Shown: piece by piece, positions 17,302-27,300 of the stretch | Layout: each line of letters starts with the position of its first letter | How positions within the stretch are numbered: the first letter of the stretch is position 1 | Source: Stenomitos frigidus_A | GTDB lineage: Bacteria; Cyanobacteriota; Cyanobacteriia; Leptolyngbyales; Leptolyngbyaceae | Length of the DNA: 64,000 bases | Reading direction: 5' to 3' | Assembly (NCBI RefSeq): GCF_963877135.1 | Contig: NZ_CAWNSW010000143.1 | Location: forward strand, 62,001-126,000 | Notes under the pieces: model-generated | Seen by the model: the letters and a program-made list of their open reading frames with translations, nothing else | The model's database searches: none | Told to the model about the DNA's origin: nothing | Translations under genes and position numbers: made by a program

Positions 17302-20300
17302 CTAATGCTCAAGCGCTCCTAATGCCCTTAGAGTTGCCTTTTGAGTGTCCGTCAAACCTTTGATCTCTGTAATGTCCATGCCTTCATAGGGACGATCGGC
17401 TTTTAAGGTATTAAGGCATTGACCCGTTGCTAGATCCCAGAGCTTGATGGTTTCATCCTGGCTGCTGCTGGTGAGATAGCCATCTGACGTGAACGCAACC
17501 GCCGTGACAACGTTGGTATGTCCCCGCAAGATCTGCAAACAATTGCCTGTCTTAACGTCCCACAGCCTCACGGTTTGGTCAGTACTGGCGCTGGCTAACC
17601 ACTGCCCATCGGGGCTGAACACGATCGACCAGATGCGGCTAGAATGCCCTTGCAGCGTTTGTATACACGTCCCAGTCTCCACATTCCATAGCTTAATTGT
17701 GTGATCGCCGCTGCCGCTAGCAAGGGTTTGACCATCGGGACTAAAGGCAACCGTCCAAACCCAGTTGGTATGTCCTTCTAAGGTTTGCAGGCATGCGCCC
17801 GTCATCCCATCCCACAGCTTCACCGTTTGGTCATAGCCGCCACTGGCAAGCAGCAGTGCCGTTCTGACAGACGGCACAGGACTAAAGGCAACTGAGCAAA
17901 CCCAACTGGTGTGTCCTTGCAGCGTTTGGTGGCACCGTCGTGTGGCGACCTGCCATAGCTTCACCGTCTGGTCATCACTGCTGCTGGCAAGCCATTCACC
18001 ATCGGGACTGAACGCCACCGACCAGATCCGGCTGAGGTGCTCTCGCAACGTTGCCAGACATTGCCCTTGTCCATTACACAGCTTGATGGTGCAGTCAGCA
18101 CTGCCGCTGGCGATCAGGCCCTCTACAGTGCCCTTTGCCGGGATCGCTGAGGGAGTTGGACTAACCGCGTTCTCTTGAGGGTTTGCGAAGCAAATCGTAC
18201 AAACAGCATTGGTATGTCCTCGGAGCGTTTGTTCACACTCCCCAGTGCTAAGGTTCCAGAGACGGACGCAATGATCATCGTGGCTGCTGACGAGTCTGCT
18301 GTCCGTAGCGGTGAGGTTGGAGAGTGCGGCGATCGACCAAACGCGATTCGTACAGCCTGTTAGCGTGCGACAACAGCGACCACTTTCGCTATCCCAAAGC
18401 TTAATGGTGTGGTCACCGCTACCACTGGCAACCAGCGATGTGTTGGGATGAGCGGCCACTGAACGCACCCAACTGGTATGCCCCGACAAGATCTGGCGAC
18501 AGGTTCCTGTTTGCCAATCCCAGAAACGTACGGTGCGATCCTCACTGCCGCTGATGACCGTTCGCCCATCGGCACTGAAGGCGATCGAGCGCACCCAGCT
18601 TTCATGTCCTTCCATAATTTTCAGACAGTCCCCTGTCTGCACATCCCATAGCCTGATGCTTTGGTCACTACTGCCACTGGCAAGCCACCGACCATTGGGG
18701 CTGAAGGCGATCGACCACACGCGATCGTGATGTCCGTTCAATGTGCGTTCACACTTCCCGGTCTTTAAGTTCCAGAGCTTAATCGTATGGTCATCGCCAG
18801 CACTGGCCAGTAGCGATCGATCCTGCTTGTCAGGGTTCCTAGAAAGGGGACTAAACGCAACAGAGCGCACCCAATTTTGATGGCCTTTCAGGGTCGTTAA
18901 ACAGTGACCTGTTTGCACATTCCACAGTTTCACCGTCCAGTCTTCACTACTGCTAGCTAGCAATCGCCCATCGGGACTAAAGGCAACGCACCAGATCGGG
19001 CTGGGATGTCCTTCCAGCGTTTTGAGGCAGGCACCCGTTTCCACATCCCACAGCTTCACAGTGTGGTCTTCACTGCCACTTGCCAGTCGTTTACCGTCTG
19101 GACTAAACGCGATCGACCAGACCCAACCGCTATGCCCTTTGCCAATCAACACCGTTTCGCCATCCGCGACTCGCCATAGCCGCACGGCACTGTTCAAGTC
19201 GCCACTTGCTAGACAGTCTCCTGATGGGCTAAAGGCGATCGCAAGTGGTATGGCAAGGGTTTCAGTAAACACTGATTCAGAAAACTGCGAGCCCGTAAAA
19301 TCGGTTTGATGCAAGTCCACACCTTGGAGACAGGCTTGCCAGATCGCCAAGTGCGAAAAATCGTAACCGTTCAAACTGATGCCTAATTCATGCAGCAGAT
19401 TGATGAGATTGCCACCCATATACCCGATCGCCAGCGAATGGCGGCGTAGGCTAGAAAGCACTCCCTGCAAATGGCATTCCAGGTTGTTGATTGATTGAAA
19501 ATAATTTTCCAACCGTATCGCCAGAGGAGCCAGCAACACTCGGATTTGACTCTCCCGCAAATAATCCTCGGTGCGAGCTTGAATCAATGCATGGGTGCAG
19601 AGGAGTGGGAGGGTGGGAGGGTGAGAGCGCAGGAGCGTCTCGTGATGTTCGATTTCCCAGGTTGTGATTTCTGCAAACACGCGATCGAGCAACTGTTCGG
19701 TCACATATTCCATCACAACTGGTTGGAGCGTAAAGCGCCCGTCTCGTCGCTCGATCAACGATCGCTGCCAGAGTGAGATCAAGGCTTCTAGCAGTGCCGT
19801 CTGCGAGGGCGAGGGCATTAAAGCGGAGCGTAATTGATTTAACGAAACCCACTCTCGACCAATGGCAAGCCAGTAGATGATGTGCCGTTCTAGCTCGGAC
19901 AGGCGTTGAAGCTGCTCATCCAGCAGAGTGCGAATGTCACCAAAGGCGATCGCCCCCTGTTGGAGGAAAGGCGTCAATTGTCCCTCAAATAAATCTCGCA
20001 CCACGGACGAAACAATCTTGATGGCAAGGGGGTTCCCAGCATACTGGTTCGCCAAGATGCTCCAGTCTTGATGGGAACGAGCAAGACACCCATTCGTCTG
20101 ACAGATGGCTTGAATCGCGGTCGCCTCCAGCCCAGTGAGCCGCAGGGTGCGAATCGGTAGGGTTTCGCCCTCCAGCATGGCTAGCAGATTCGGTTGCTCC
20201 CGGCTGGTTAACAGCACGTGGCTAGCATGATGTTCTACGCCGATCCGCCGCAACAATTCACCGTAAGCTTCATACCCTTCCCGATACTGCCCAGCTTGAC

Positions 20301-21171
20301 TGTGAGCCTGACTGTTGGCCGGTAACCCAACACCCTGACTATTGGCCGGTAACCCAGCACTATGACTGCTCAAAACCGCATCAAAATTATCCCAGATCAG
20401 CAAGCAGCGGCAAGCCCGTAGACCTGCCATCACGCTGGTGATCTGGGACTCCAGGCTCATGGGTAACGGTGTTGTGTGCTGGCCTGGAAGCAGTTGCATG
20501 ACGTGTGCTAGAACATCTGCGATCGCGGGCGCATTACGGAGCGACTGCCAAATCAGCACATCAAACTCATCTTGCAGCAGGTGTGCCAGCTTGGTGACCA
20601 GGGTGGTTTTGCCCATACCGCCCATACCTAAGACCGTGACTAGGCGGCAACCATCCTGCAAAAGCCACTGCTTTAGGAGCGTTAACTCCGACGTGCGGCC
20701 ATGAAACACCGAAACATCGATCGCTTCTCCCCAGTGTTGCCGCAAAGGGCTACTGGTTAGTGCTAGCTGTGGTTCATCCAGCCGCATACCGTGATCAGTT
20801 TTAACGTCGCTAAGAGCCACGCTCGATCGTGCTGGCTCTCTTGATTCAGGCTGAAAAATTAACGTACTCGACTCATGCCCATCCGCTTTCTGAAGTAGCT
20901 GTCGGTGCAGCACCGTTTGCACATTTTTCTTGTTGACCTGCTCTCCAACCGCCTGGCTAATTTGCTGCCACAGTTTAGAGCCTACATCGCGAGTATGACC
21001 TGTATCGTAGCCAATTTGCTCAGCAATTTCTGGGTAGGTCCATCCAGACCAGGCATAACGAAAAACCTGTGCCTGAACATCTCTGAGTTTTTGCCCTTCC
21101 AGTAAGCGATCCACTAGAACTAGGGCTTGCTCAACGTCCATTGTGAAGACTCTACTCTCATCACTAATCAT
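17302..21171 (-). CDS. HTH / NB-ARC / WD40-repeat STAND protein
   Basis: This 1289-residue multidomain signalling NTPase starts after GGGAGG. Residues 10-95 form an N-terminal helix-turn-helix-like domain (DVQAQVFRYAWSGWTYPEIA) shared by many cyanobacterial STAND proteins. The NTPase follows with Walker A LGMGGMGKTTLVTKL and Walker B CRCLLIWDNFDAV, then a winged-helix region. From about residue 640 there are roughly 14 WD40 repeats ending in the usual (V/I)(K/R)LWD. Such proteins switch on ligand-driven oligomerisation; partners are unknown. A duplicated VGLPANSQ segment in the NTPase (about residues 273-287) is a small internal repeat. Confidence 0.9.
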   Translation of the reverse strand: MISDESRVFTMDVEQALVLVDRLLEGQKLRDVQAQVFRYAWSGWTYPEIAEQIGYDTGHTRDVGSKLWQQISQAVGEQVNKKNVQTVLHRQLLQKADGHESSTLIFQPESREPARSSVALSDVKTDHGMRLDEPQLALTSSPLRQHWGEAIDVSVFHGRTSELTLLKQWLLQDGCRLVTVLGMGGMGKTTLVTKLAHLLQDEFDVLIWQSLRNAPAIADVLAHVMQLLPGQHTTPLPMSLESQITSVMAGLRACRCLLIWDNFDAVLSSHSAGLPANSQGVGLPANSQAHSQAGQYREGYEAYGELLRRIGVEHHASHVLLTSREQPNLLAMLEGETLPIRTLRLTGLEATAIQAICQTNGCLARSHQDWSILANQYAGNPLAIKIVSSVVRDLFEGQLTPFLQQGAIAFGDIRTLLDEQLQRLSELERHIIYWLAIGREWVSLNQLRSALMPSPSQTALLEALISLWQRSLIERRDGRFTLQPVVMEYVTEQLLDRVFAEITTWEIEHHETLLRSHPPTLPLLCTHALIQARTEDYLRESQIRVLLAPLAIRLENYFQSINNLECHLQGVLSSLRRHSLAIGYMGGNLINLLHELGISLNGYDFSHLAIWQACLQGVDLHQTDFTGSQFSESVFTETLAIPLAIAFSPSGDCLASGDLNSAVRLWRVADGETVLIGKGHSGWVWSIAFSPDGKRLASGSEDHTVKLWDVETGACLKTLEGHPSPIWCVAFSPDGRLLASSSEDWTVKLWNVQTGHCLTTLKGHQNWVRSVAFSPLSRNPDKQDRSLLASAGDDHTIKLWNLKTGKCERTLNGHHDRVWSIAFSPNGRWLASGSSDQSIRLWDVQTGDCLKIMEGHESWVRSIAFSADGRTVISGSEDRTVRFWDWQTGTCRQILSGHTSWVRSVAAHPNTSLVASGSGDHTIKLWDSESGRCCRTLTGCTNRVWSIAALSNLTATDSRLVSSHDDHCVRLWNLSTGECEQTLRGHTNAVCTICFANPQENAVSPTPSAIPAKGTVEGLIASGSADCTIKLCNGQGQCLATLREHLSRIWSVAFSPDGEWLASSSDDQTVKLWQVATRRCHQTLQGHTSWVCSVAFSPVPSVRTALLLASGGYDQTVKLWDGMTGACLQTLEGHTNWVWTVAFSPDGQTLASGSGDHTIKLWNVETGTCIQTLQGHSSRIWSIVFSPDGQWLASASTDQTVRLWDVKTGNCLQILRGHTNVVTAVAFTSDGYLTSSSQDETIKLWDLATGQCLNTLKADRPYEGMDITEIKGLTDTQKATLRALGALEH

Positions 21172-21462
21172 TATTCGCCTCCCACATTGGGGAACACGAC
21201 AATATGCTTCTCAATGATGTCGCTCATCCTACTTACATCTGAATAAAGAAAACTGCACCCGATCGGGTGAGAATTTTGAGGCATAAGGTGAATTGATCCT
21301 TCAACATCTGTCCACAAACTTCAACATCTATCTACTAAAGAAACTACAAAGAAAACGGCTTTGCTGAAACGTCTCAAGCGGCGGCAACAGGTTTCACTCG
21401 TCCGGAAGCCTGCAGGGGCATTTTGGTTAAGATATGATGTCTGTTCAGAGTGATGGAGCACT
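21172..21462. promoter_or_regulatory. Divergent WD40/tetR promoter region
   Basis: This 291-bp spacer separates two divergent genes, so it must carry both promoters. A direct repeat CTTCAACATCT (about 21299-21330) is visible. I do not see a clear TetR-type inverted repeat, although autoregulation is usual for the family. Confidence 0.35.
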
Positions 21463-22125
21463 GTGGGTCGTTCAAGCAAAGCAACACCATCAACGCGATC
21501 GCCCAAAAAGCCTCGCCAGGCGCGTGATCCAGAAGCGACGAAAGCACAGATTCTCAATGCAGCAGAGGAAGAGTTTGCGCGGCATGGGTTAAGCGGGGCA
21601 CGTATGGAAGCGATCGCCGCTGGCACAGGCGTCACCAAAGCCATGATCTACTACTACTTTGAGAACAAAGAGCAGTTGTATCAGGCTGTCTTGCAGCGCC
21701 CGGCCAATGAGCTACTGGATGCGATTAAACAGTTACCCCTGGATGACTTGTCTCCAGAAAAAGCGCTGGAAATGCTAGTGAGAGGCGCGATCGCCCATGA
21801 AGCGGCCCATCCCTATCAGCAGATGATTCTCTTTCAAGAAGCGAGTCAGAACCGTGGCAAATATTTTGAGAAGGCAGGTTGGCAGGCTCCTTTTGCCTAC
21901 CTCCTCAAAATTCTGGAACGTGGCATGGCAGACGGCACTTTCCGTCCCGTTGATCCCTGGCTGACGGCGATTAACATTGCAGGGGTGTGCAATTTTTACT
22001 TCACAACCTATGACAACGTAAAACATCTTGCCCCAGATTGGGATTTTCGCAATCCAGCAATGGTTGAGCGCCATACACAAGAGGCAATTGCGTTTATCCT
22101 GGCAGGCGTCAAACGGCAGACGTGA
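21463..22125 (+). CDS. TetR/AcrR-family transcriptional regulator
   Basis: The 220-residue product starts at GTG with GGAG 5-6 nt upstream. A basic Ser/Pro/Lys-rich tail precedes the DNA-binding domain (ILNAAEEEFARHGLSGARME with AIAAGTGVTKAMIYYYFENK), a textbook TetR helix-turn-helix. The C-terminal helical domain binds an unknown ligand. Its neighbours, a divergent WD40 protein and a convergent esterase, give no clear target. Confidence 0.92.
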   Translation: MGRSSKATPSTRSPKKPRQARDPEATKAQILNAAEEEFARHGLSGARMEAIAAGTGVTKAMIYYYFENKEQLYQAVLQRPANELLDAIKQLPLDDLSPEKALEMLVRGAIAHEAAHPYQQMILFQEASQNRGKYFEKAGWQAPFAYLLKILERGMADGTFRPVDPWLTAINIAGVCNFYFTTYDNVKHLAPDWDFRNPAMVERHTQEAIAFILAGVKRQT

Positions 22126-22173
22126 GGATCATTGACACGCGATCGCGCCCTCTCCAAAGCTAACCTTCTAGAG

Positions 22174-22932
22174 CTAACCTTCTAGCAGCCAGCGCCAGAT
22201 TTCAGGCAACCGTCGCTGCCACGAGGTTTCGTAGTGCGATTCGCCGTTTGCTAACAGAAAATGGACTTCGTGATCGCTATAGCCCAACCGTTTCAGCTGA
22301 TTGTAGAAGTTTTGCGTAATGGGCACGTAGTCGAGCCATACGCCATAAAACGAATACTGCTCCTGACTGCCGACATACAGATAGATTTTTGACCAAATGT
22401 CACTGCGGTGATCCCAAAGTTTGAACATCTGGTCGCCGCCCCACATCAAGGCTGGGGACAGACCACCAATGCGACCCACTGTCTTGGCGTACTTTTTGCC
22501 GATGTAGAGCGATATGAGCCCACCCATGCTGGAACCCATCACGCCGGTCCATTGCGCCTGAGGCAGGGTGCGATAGGTCTTGTCAATATAGGGCTTGAGC
22601 TGATTGACTACAAACTGAGCGCACAAATCACCGCGACCACCCAGCCAGGGGGAGTATTCGATCATGCGATCGCGCGTGCTGTCGATCGCGACAATGATCC
22701 AGGGACGAGTGCTACCGTCCTTAACGAGTGCCTCCATAGTGGTGTTGGCGCACCAGGTATCGAACATAGCTGACTCAGGATGAGAAAAGACATTCTGCCC
22801 ATCGAACATGTACAGCACTGGAAAGGATTGTTCAGGATGCTGGGTGTAAGCATCCGGCGTAAAGATGCGGATCGTCCGCGTCATGTTTTCAACGTCAGAG
22901 CGGAAGTCTCGAATGATTTTGATGATGCCCAT
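22174..22932 (-). CDS. Putative esterase (esterase D-like alpha/beta hydrolase)
   Basis: The 252-residue product begins MGIIKIIRDFRSDVENMTRT. It carries PVLYMFDGQNVF, PWIIVAIDST, the nucleophile elbow GVMGSSMGGLISLY (Ser in G-S-S-M-G) and a late GESHYETSW with the candidate catalytic His. This fits the putative esterase family (enterochelin esterase/esterase D type). The frame is open to a GTG at 23040, but that part is not conserved-looking and lacks a good site. Confidence 0.82.
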   Translation of the reverse strand: MGIIKIIRDFRSDVENMTRTIRIFTPDAYTQHPEQSFPVLYMFDGQNVFSHPESAMFDTWCANTTMEALVKDGSTRPWIIVAIDSTRDRMIEYSPWLGGRGDLCAQFVVNQLKPYIDKTYRTLPQAQWTGVMGSSMGGLISLYIGKKYAKTVGRIGGLSPALMWGGDQMFKLWDHRSDIWSKIYLYVGSQEQYSFYGVWLDYVPITQNFYNQLKRLGYSDHEVHFLLANGESHYETSWQRRLPEIWRWLLEG

Positions 22933-23187
22933 AATGCGTATAGGGGGGATAAACGACGTGTGATCGTGTTCAAGCAAGCGAGCTGTATCAAACCGTTGTT
23001 GAATACAACGCCAGCGATCGGCATTCCCTACGCGCTTCACCCGGAGGTGTCATCCGTAAGCTTTTTAGATCCTAAGCTCGATCGTTCATATACTCTGTTT
23101 AGGCTCGCACTTTAGGCTCGCATTGCTGGCAGGATAGAAAGGGGGCATGTGAAGCAGTTGTCTCCTAACGCAGAGTAAAAGAGAGTT

Positions 23188-25059
23188 ATGGCGCTAATTG
23201 TTCAGAAATACGGTGGCACATCGGTAGGCTCGGTAGAGCGGATTCAAGCGGTCGCGCAACGGGTCGTCCAAACAGTGAAGGCTGGGAATGACCTTGTTGT
23301 AGTTGTTTCTGCCATGGGAAAGACGACGGATGGTTTGGTAAAGCTGGCGAATGAGCTGTCTCCAAACCCCAGTCGGCGGGAAATGGATATGCTGCTGGCA
23401 ACCGGAGAGCAAGTATCGATCGCCCTTCTGAGCATGGCACTGCATACCTTGGGGCAACCCGCTATCTCACTCACTGGCGCACAGGTTGGCATTGTCACCG
23501 AAAGCGAACATGCTCGTGCTCGCATCTTGCAAATTAAGACAGAACGACTGGAACGCCACTTAAAAGAGGGCAAAGTGGTTGTGGTGGCTGGTTTTCAAGG
23601 CATCACTGACACCGACGATCTAGAAATTACAACATTGGGGCGAGGCGGCTCTGATACTTCTGCAGTGGCCTTAGCGGCGGCGTTGCATGCCAACTTTTGC
23701 GAAATCTATACGGATGTTCCTGGTATTCTGACCACCGATCCGCGACTGGTGCCCGATGCCCAACTCATGACAGAAATCACCTGCGATGAAATGCTGGAGC
23801 TTGCCAGCCTGGGTGCAAAAGTGCTCCATCCGCGTGCGGTTGAAATTGCCCGTAACTATGGGATGCCGTTGGTTGTGCGATCGAGCTGGACTGACGAACC
23901 AGGTACCTGGGTTGTATCACCGACAGTACAGGCACGATCATTAGAAGGGCTGGAACTGGCGTCTCCTGTTGATGGCGTTGAGTTCGACACCGATCAGGCA
24001 AAGGTATCACTTTTACGGGTGCCCGATCGCCCTGGTGTTGCGGCCCGACTTTTCGGTGAAATTGCCCATCAAGCTTTGGACGTAGACCTGATTATTCAGT
24101 CAATTCATGAAAGCAACACCAATGATGTTGCCTTCACGGTGACTAAAAACTCCCTTAAGCAGGCAGAAGCAGTGGCTAGCGCCATTCTTCCTGCTCTGAA
24201 TGCAGGGGGCACACATCACGATGGTGATGCTGAAGTCATGGTGGAGCAACGCATTGCAAAAGTGGCGATCGCAGGCGCAGGCATGATTGGTCGTCCGGGT
24301 GTTGCTGCACAAATGTTCTCCACGCTCGCAGCAGCTGGCGTCAATATTGGCATGATCTCAACGTCCGAAGTCAAAGTCAGTTGCGTTATTGATGAGACTG
24401 ACTGCGATCGGGCGATCGCAGCGCTCTGTGAGGCGTTTGGTGTGAGTCAATCAGCCGTCAGCAGCCAGCAGCCAGCGGTTAGCGGTCAGCAGTTGGAAGC
24501 ACTCAACACTCAACACTCAAAGCCCTCTAGCGTCGCGTCGCAAAACTCTCCCCGTCCCATCCGTGGCGTTGCGCTCGACCTCAACCAGGCACGCTTGGCG
24601 ATTCGGCATATTCCCGATCGGCCTGGCATGGCAGCAGAACTGTTTCAACTTCTGGCGGCTCAAACTATCAGCGTCGACATGATTATTCAATCCCAACGGT
24701 GTCGGGTGATCAACAGCATCACGACGCGCGATATCGCGTTCACAGTCGGACAGTTAGACGCAGACATGGCGTGTAGTGTATTGCAGAAAGCGGCACCCAG
24801 TTTAGGCTGTGGCGAGATTGTGGTCGATCGTGAAATCGCCAAAGTGAGCATTGTCGGTGCGGGCATGGTGCACCAACCAGGCACGGCTGCCCGCATGTTT
24901 GAAGCGTTGGCAATGCATCAAATCAACATCCAAATGATTGCCACGTCTGAAATTAAAGTGAGCTGCGTCGTTGCAAAAGAGGATGGCATCACAGCGCTGC
25001 GTCTCATCCACGCTGCCTTTGGTCTGTCTGGCGAGCAACAGATTCAGGTTTCAGCATAG
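23188..25059 (+). CDS. lysC: Aspartokinase with four ACT domains
   Basis: This 623-residue enzyme phosphorylates aspartate, the first step to Lys, Thr and Met. The kinase domain (about 1-245) has VQKYGGTSVGS, TTLGRGGSDTSAVALAAAL and TDVPGILTTDPR. Four ACT domains follow, in two pairs (about 265-415 and 460-615), the layout typical of cyanobacterial aspartokinases; they mediate feedback inhibition by Lys/Thr. Between the pairs lies a Ser/Gln-rich insertion (about 420-457) encoded by repetitive DNA. Single gene with its own upstream region. Confidence 0.95.
   Translation: MALIVQKYGGTSVGSVERIQAVAQRVVQTVKAGNDLVVVVSAMGKTTDGLVKLANELSPNPSRREMDMLLATGEQVSIALLSMALHTLGQPAISLTGAQVGIVTESEHARARILQIKTERLERHLKEGKVVVVAGFQGITDTDDLEITTLGRGGSDTSAVALAAALHANFCEIYTDVPGILTTDPRLVPDAQLMTEITCDEMLELASLGAKVLHPRAVEIARNYGMPLVVRSSWTDEPGTWVVSPTVQARSLEGLELASPVDGVEFDTDQAKVSLLRVPDRPGVAARLFGEIAHQALDVDLIIQSIHESNTNDVAFTVTKNSLKQAEAVASAILPALNAGGTHHDGDAEVMVEQRIAKVAIAGAGMIGRPGVAAQMFSTLAAAGVNIGMISTSEVKVSCVIDETDCDRAIAALCEAFGVSQSAVSSQQPAVSGQQLEALNTQHSKPSSVASQNSPRPIRGVALDLNQARLAIRHIPDRPGMAAELFQLLAAQTISVDMIIQSQRCRVINSITTRDIAFTVGQLDADMACSVLQKAAPSLGCGEIVVDREIAKVSIVGAGMVHQPGTAARMFEALAMHQINIQMIATSEIKVSCVVAKEDGITALRLIHAAFGLSGEQQIQVSA
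24445..24558 (+). repeat. Repeat-derived linker inside lysC
   Basis: The segment encoding aspartokinase residues about 420-457 is made of iterated CAGC-rich words (including CAGCCGTCAGC, also found in intergenic DNA near 42470) and a heptamer tract ACTCAAC at 24501-24520. It stays in frame and reads as Ser/Gln/Ala-rich linker between the ACT pairs. Confidence 0.7.
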
Positions 25060-25282
25060 CCGCACAGAAGCCCCAGTAAGTTCCACCCATCATTAGTTAC
25101 AACCACATCATCAGATTTCTCTCTCATACAGTGGAGGTAATTTTCACATTTTTCTAGCTGATGACGTAGAGGTAGAGACTAATGCCTAAGGAGCGACACA
25201 AGCGCTACGTCAGATAGAGGTGATGTCGTGCGATCGCCCCTATTGTTTGGTAGAAAGTCATTGCAACAGGAAGAGGAATCGT

Positions 25283-25498
25283 ATGGCTGACACATTGAAA
25301 AAGGGCGATCGGGTTGAGTGGCACAGCGCTCAAGGAACGATCACTGGCACGGTTCAACGCAAACTGACTGCACCGATCGACATTAAAGGGCATCATGTAG
25401 CGGCTTCAGAGGCGCACCCAGAGTATTTAGTGAAAAGTGACAAAACTGGGCAAGAAGCGGCTCATCAGCCAGACGTACTGAAAAAGCTGCCAGATTAA
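25283..25498 (+). CDS. DUF2945 (HVA1/TUDOR-like) small protein
   Basis: The 71-residue product starts at the ATG after AGGAAGAGG. The sequence KKGDRVEWHSAQGTITGTVQ, then HHVAASEAHPEYLVKSDKTG, is typical of the short DUF2945/HVA1-type beta-barrel proteins found in many bacteria and fungi. The role is unknown, often stress-linked. It stands alone between lysC and a hypothetical gene. Confidence 0.85.
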   Translation: MADTLKKGDRVEWHSAQGTITGTVQRKLTAPIDIKGHHVAASEAHPEYLVKSDKTGQEAAHQPDVLKKLPD

Positions 25499-25653
25499 CG
25501 CCAGATTAACGTTAGTTCAGTCCTTGAGGAAGACAGCGATCGACGCTGTTAGATCGGTGGTGCAACGATCCCAATCACTAGAATCCTTAATCACATAGAC
25601 TACAATTTCTGTTAGCAAGAATCTTCAGGTTAAACACTTTAACTGAGGGCTAA

Positions 25654-26040
25654 ATGGAAATTGGAGTGCAGCTGAGTTGGCAGCGAGTGAAACACATCGT
25701 CAGCAGTTATCAGCTGAATGGCAATGATGCTGAGGCGTTTGATCAGGACTTACACCTGCTACTCGACCATTACCCAACGCCCCTAATTGAGCTTGCTCTT
25801 GTGCAAACATTGGTTGATGGCTGGCTTCAGGTACCCCTTCTGCGAGGCTGTGCTTTTCTTGCCAAGGCGTATGAACTGCTGAAACAGTGGGAAGAGCAAG
25901 CCTTTTTACAAGGTGATCCAGCAGTGCGAGCGTTCATCAGCACCATCGCTCCAGAGCAATTCCAGCAGATTACAGGGCTTGATCCCACTCCTATTTTCGG
26001 CAGTGCCACTGTGTCGACCGCTCCATCCTCCCTTCGCTAA
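25654..26040 (+). CDS. Conserved cyanobacterial hypothetical protein
   Basis: The 128-residue soluble product looks helical. It contains LSWQRVKHIVSSYQLNGNDA, HYPTPLIELALVQTLVDGWL and FLAKAYELLKQWEEQ. Codon use matches its neighbours. I recall similar proteins in cyanobacteria but no function. It begins at the ATG at 25654. Confidence 0.65.
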   Translation: MEIGVQLSWQRVKHIVSSYQLNGNDAEAFDQDLHLLLDHYPTPLIELALVQTLVDGWLQVPLLRGCAFLAKAYELLKQWEEQAFLQGDPAVRAFISTIAPEQFQQITGLDPTPIFGSATVSTAPSSLR

Positions 26041-26173
26041 CAGGCGCGATCACTCAAAGACCTGATCTGGATCACTCAAAGGGATAGAATACGTCACGTT
26101 CTACTCGACGGTTGGTCACTGTGATCTCAAGGAAAGCGCTCGATACTAAGAGCATTGAGTTCTAAGTGCCGTC

Positions 26174-26389
26174 ATGGTTGCAATTAGTCCACTGCCTTGC
26201 GCCATCTCTGAACTGTTTGCCCAAGTCAGCGTTTCTGGCCAGATTACGCTGGCCGATCGCTATGGCATTTTGGCAGTACTGCTCAATGAACCCACGATCG
26301 AAGAAGAACTGCACAGCATCGATCGTATCCTGCATGCGTTACGCAAAGGACGGGTTCAGATTGTCAGTGAACTGTCAACCGTTCTGTAG
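26174..26389 (+). CDS. Small conserved cyanobacterial protein
   Basis: The 71-residue product contains PCAISELFAQVSVSGQITLA followed by DRYGIL, then an IEEELHSIDRILHALRKGRV helix and ending in a Val-Ser-Glu-Leu motif. Short proteins of this pattern recur in cyanobacteria without a known function. A competing overlapping frame at 26166-26423 looks like a shadow. Confidence 0.6.
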   Translation: MVAISPLPCAISELFAQVSVSGQITLADRYGILAVLLNEPTIEEELHSIDRILHALRKGRVQIVSELSTVL

Positions 26390-26612
26390 CGTCACCTTTA
26401 CACGCTTCAGGGCGGGCTTGTGACTAAAGCTTTGTCTTGGCAGCTTCAGATGGTGGGTTGTTTTGCATCGTCCCCCTGCGATCAAAAATTTTGGCGGATG
26501 ACACACGAATGGAGTGCGATCGCGGTTTACTGGAAAGAGCAATCGTTCGTATTACGATCGGTGGGCAACTGACCGCTCCACTACTTCAACACTCAAACCG
26601 TTGCCACTCCTC

Positions 26613-27176
26613 ATGAAACCCATCACTCCAATCTTTTTTGGCACTTTGACGCTGCTCGCGCTGGCAGCAGTCACATCGGCTGCCAGTCCCGATAATTTGG
26701 CAAAGCTCATTAACGACAGAGCCTGTGTCGGTTGTGATCTGGCTGGCGCTAACTTATACAGCTATGACTTGCAGGGAGCCAACCTAAGCGGCGCGAATCT
26801 GACAGAAGCGGCATTCCAGGGATCTAATCTGGGCTTTGCGGTGCTCACTAACGCCAACCTGGAGAAAGCAAACCTGGCACTGGTGAAGCTGAACGGTGCT
26901 GACCTGAAGGGAGCCAAGCTTGTCAAAGCAACCCTCTATGGAGCGGATTTATCAGGAGCCGATTTATCAGGAGCCGATTTGAGTGGTGCCAACCTGGAAG
27001 GAACCAACCTGCGGGGCGCGATTTTAGAAGGAACGAATTTTCAGAAAGCGAACCTTTTACGGGCAAAGATGGCAGGAGCAACGTTAACCGGTGCTAAGTT
27101 TGATGGTGCCCGCATGCCCGACGGCAGAGAATTTAAGCAGGGCGGGAAGACTCCGGCAGCGATACCAGCACCATAG
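26613..27176 (+). CDS. Exported pentapeptide-repeat protein
   Basis: The 187-residue product begins with a signal peptide (MKPITPIFFGTLTLLALAAV, cleavage probably near TSAAS). A Cys-containing NDRACVGCDLAGANL segment and then about 18 A(D/N)LxG pentapeptides follow, predicting a right-handed quadrilateral beta-helix in the periplasm or thylakoid lumen. It includes three successive near-identical GADLS units. Function unknown. It converges with the P450 gene across a hairpin. Confidence 0.85.
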   Translation: MKPITPIFFGTLTLLALAAVTSAASPDNLAKLINDRACVGCDLAGANLYSYDLQGANLSGANLTEAAFQGSNLGFAVLTNANLEKANLALVKLNGADLKGAKLVKATLYGADLSGADLSGADLSGANLEGTNLRGAILEGTNFQKANLLRAKMAGATLTGAKFDGARMPDGREFKQGGKTPAAIPAP

Positions 27177-27212
27177 CAGTCTTAGAGGGCAGTCCTAAAA
27201 GTTAACGATGAT

Positions 27213-27253
27213 GGAGCGTGCGATGATGCGATCGTCTCGCCGTCGTACGCTCC
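27213..27253. terminator. Hairpin between convergent genes
   Basis: An imperfect inverted repeat (GGAGCGTGCGA and TCGTACGCTCC, centred on CGATCG) lies between the pentapeptide gene and the P450 gene. It could act as a bidirectional terminator, although no T-run is present. Confidence 0.5.
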
Positions 27254-27300
27254 CATTGCCCCATCATGCAATTTTCATCGTGACAGTTTGAACGCTGCCG

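Noticed and set aside
17489..18730. Plus-strand frames rich in LPLASHxPSGL
   Set aside because: They are antisense translations of the WD40 repeats.
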